This document shows, one piece after another, positions 5,731-7,544 of a stretch of DNA of 7,544 bases. The notes under the pieces are model-generated. The model had not been told where the DNA came from, did not search any database, and saw only the letters and a program-made list of their open reading frames with translations. Position numbers and translations under genes: made by a program. The stretch covers positions 1 to 7,544 of the forward strand of contig JAISTF010000006.1 in assembly GCA_031272745.1 (NCBI GenBank). Reading direction: 5' to 3'. This stretch comes from Eubacteriales Family XIII. Incertae Sedis bacterium. GTDB lineage: Bacteria; Bacillota; Clostridia; Peptostreptococcales; Anaerovoracaceae. How positions within the stretch are numbered: the first letter of the stretch is position 1; each line of letters begins with the position of its first letter.

Positions 5731-7539
5731 ATGATAGGCGTTTCGATTTTCTATATCCTGTCCGCGGCGGCGCTGTTCGCCTGCGTTTTCTTCTATCCCA
5801 AGTCCGGGGAGCGGCAGAACGCGGTGGTGTGGCTTGCCATCGCGATCATGGCGTACGAATGCTGGATGGCGTTTCTCGGCGGCGTGCTGTCGCTGGCGCA
5901 TGTGCCGGTGTCGATCCTCTCCGTGGGGATCGCGAATTTCGTCGTCGCGTTTTTGATCTACCGGTTTGGGATACGCGGCAAAAAGCTCCAGCGGTACGCT
6001 GTGCGCGTCATCGACATCGTGTTCGCCGTGGCGCTGGCCGTCGCGGTGGCGTACATCGCGTATCTGCGCTTCTGCACGTCCGCGCCGATCGTCTATTCGA
6101 CGATCGATCCCGTCGACCGGCTGTCCGCGGCGCAGCACGTCGTCGCCGCGCAGTCCGTGATCTATACCTATCCGAATATGTTCTTCGGGCATATGGCCAA
6201 CGCCATGTTCATGGAGCTGCTGTCGCCCGCGTTTCCGGACGTGCTCGCGTTCCGCGCGTTCGAGATCAAGGAAGCCGTGAACCTCTGGCTCGCGGGCCTG
6301 CTGTTCTACGCGGCGCTGCGGCAATACTCGGGCAAAAATTTTCAGTGCGGCGTGTTCTTCGCGCTCGCTTTCGCGTACGCGCTCGGCTATCCGCTGAACA
6401 ACGGGCTCTACGGCTTCGGCTACCTCGGCATCTCCGTAAGCCTCGTCATTTTCACGCAGATCGGTGCGAAGCTGCTGCACGCGGACGGCATGAAGCCGTG
6501 GATCGGCCTCGCCGTGATCTCGATGGGCTGCTTCGGCGTCGGCGTCAGTTACACGTTGTTCGCGCCGCCCGTGTACGTCGCGGCCTTCGTCGCAATCGCG
6601 CTGCGCGCGCGGACGCAGGCCGAAGCGAAAGGGGACCTCTGCCTCGTCCCCGTCCTGAAAAAAGAGATCTGCGTCTTCGCGGTTCCCGTAATCCTGACGG
6701 TCGTGTTCACGATGGTGGTCGGGCGCGGGGATGCGGCGTCCGCGGGGAGCCAGCTCACGGCCGAGGGCGCGATCTTCCGCAACCTCTATACGGACTTCCT
6801 GCCGTACCTGCCCTTCGCCGTGCTCGCCGTCGTCATGGCGGCGCGGCGGGAGCACCGCGACTTCGCGCGCGTCCTCGCCGTCATCTTCGCGCTGTTCCAG
6901 GGATACTTCTTTGTGCAGATGTGGCGCGGCGGGGTCAGCACGTATTACTACTACAAGCTCAATTTTGCCGCATGGTTCCTGATCCTCTTCCTCGCGGGGC
7001 TCGCGGCGGACGCGCTCGCAAACCGCAAGCGCAGCATCGCCTTCCTTGCGTGCTACGCGGTCGTATGGGGGCTCGTCGGCGTCGTCGGCGTGCTCGGCCT
7101 CGAGATGCGCCTCACGGGAAAGAAATACGACATCAACCCCGTCCAGACGCCCGCGTCCGGTGTGTGCTTCCAGGTGTACAGCACGAATATGCTCTACCTG
7201 CTCGACGTCGGCAAAAACGTCGTCTATCTCGATTGGGATTTCATCGAGCTCGGCGCGGCGGCGCGCGCGGCGCGCGGCGAGTCGACGGCGGCGAATTATT
7301 TCGAAAACCGCGTCGAGCCCGTCTGCGACGCCTTCGAGCACGCCTACTGGATCGACTGCCTCGCCGACGAGCACATCGACCAGCAGCCCGTCACGGGCCT
7401 GTTTGCCCTGCCGGAATCCGACGCAAAGATCTGGGTCGTCGTCAAAGACAGCGAACTCTACAAGAACAACAAGGCGCGGATCTACGCCTACGACCGCGTC
7501 TTCGAAAACGACGCCGGCTTCGTCTGCGCGCTGCCGTAG
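5731..7539 (+). CDS. Large multispanning membrane protein with C-terminal non-membrane domain, function unknown
   Basis: A 602-aa protein that I do not recognise as a named family. About 12 or more hydrophobic segments fill residues 3 to about 457 (for example 3-21, 32-52, 57-78, 94-113, 183-196, 206-224, 230-248, 257-273, 275-292, 313-331, 357-370, 379-396, 411-427, 436-457). A longer loop between spans at about 114-180 holds YSTIDPVDR (122-130) and a region rich in aromatic and polar residues, where a GT-C type active site could lie. An unusual aromatic run STYYYYKLNF (403-412) precedes a late span. Residues about 460-602 are hydrophilic with alternating strands and likely form a separate domain outside the membrane. 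The layout and place after two GT-C genes suggest a further glycosyltransferase or other glycan-assembly protein, but no diagnostic catalytic motif is seen. ATG at 5731 is chosen because a clean N-terminal span follows and a promoter ends on it; a TTG at 5656 would overlap the upstream gene by 59 nt. No Shine-Dalgarno sequence is seen. Confidence 0.85.
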   Translation: MIGVSIFYILSAAALFACVFFYPKSGERQNAVVWLAIAIMAYECWMAFLGGVLSLAHVPVSILSVGIANFVVAFLIYRFGIRGKKLQRYAVRVIDIVFAVALAVAVAYIAYLRFCTSAPIVYSTIDPVDRLSAAQHVVAAQSVIYTYPNMFFGHMANAMFMELLSPAFPDVLAFRAFEIKEAVNLWLAGLLFYAALRQYSGKNFQCGVFFALAFAYALGYPLNNGLYGFGYLGISVSLVIFTQIGAKLLHADGMKPWIGLAVISMGCFGVGVSYTLFAPPVYVAAFVAIALRARTQAEAKGDLCLVPVLKKEICVFAVPVILTVVFTMVVGRGDAASAGSQLTAEGAIFRNLYTDFLPYLPFAVLAVVMAARREHRDFARVLAVIFALFQGYFFVQMWRGGVSTYYYYKLNFAAWFLILFLAGLAADALANRKRSIAFLACYAVVWGLVGVVGVLGLEMRLTGKKYDINPVQTPASGVCFQVYSTNMLYLLDVGKNVVYLDWDFIELGAAARAARGESTAANYFENRVEPVCDAFEHAYWIDCLADEHIDQQPVTGLFALPESDAKIWVVVKDSELYKNNKARIYAYDRVFENDAGFVCALP

Positions 7540-7544
7540 GACGC

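Noticed and set aside
7257..7276. GC-only repeat-like run (GCGGCGGCGCGCG type)
   Set aside because: It encodes an Ala/Arg helix (AAARAARG) within the last gene in frame; normal for GC-rich coding DNA.
5722..7374. 550-aa open frame on the minus strand opposite the last gene
   Set aside because: Same charged low-complexity composition with no domain or ribosome binding site; a by-product of GC codon bias.

Overview
The window comes from a GC-rich bacterium (roughly mid-60s % GC by eye, not counted). It holds six protein genes packed almost without gaps, all fitting a cell-surface glycan (capsule, O-antigen-like or wall polysaccharide) locus. No rRNA, tRNA, CRISPR, insertion sequence or prophage signal was seen. 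The lineage cannot be fixed from sequence alone. Strong GC bias, frequent leaderless-type starts and this set of glycan genes would fit a high-GC actinobacterium (for example Coriobacteriia) or a GC-rich clostridium; this is an inference.

Layout. Two divergent transcription units meet at 2735-2754. The minus-strand unit runs leftward: a GtrB/DPM1-like polyprenyl-phosphate glycosyltransferase (1790-2737), a bifunctional TagD-like cytidylyltransferase fused to a class V aminotransferase (309-1793), and the start of a second GT2 glycosyltransferase that leaves the window (1-312). Consecutive genes overlap by 4 nt (ATGA, then TTGA), so translation is probably coupled. The plus-strand unit runs rightward: a 476-aa multispanning protein resembling the DUF6056/GtrII-like GT-C group (2752-4182), a 507-aa GT39/ArnT-like GT-C glycosyltransferase (4191-5714), and a 602-aa multispanning protein with a C-terminal non-membrane domain (5731-7539).

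The most striking element is the junction. A perfect 20-bp palindrome, CATGCTATAA/TTATAGCATG, contains the start codons of both divergent genes at its two ends and two overlapping TATAAT boxes, one per strand, each with an extended TGn. Each -10 box ends 6 nt before its ATG, so transcription would start at or within a base of the start codon and give leaderless mRNAs both ways. A third promoter of the same type (TGG-TATACT, 7 nt, ATG) sits in the 16-nt gap before the 602-aa gene. Genes inside the units show either a Shine-Dalgarno-like sequence (4191 and 312 starts) or 4-nt coupling.

Likely joint role (inference). The GtrB-like enzyme would load a sugar onto undecaprenyl phosphate on the cytoplasmic side. 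The GT-C proteins would use lipid-linked sugars on the outer face. The cytidylyltransferase/aminotransferase fusion would make an amino-bearing, CMP-activated substituent for the glycan. The last GT2 would assemble the repeat unit in the cytoplasm. No flippase, polymerase or phosphotransferase for the CMP-activated group lies in the window.
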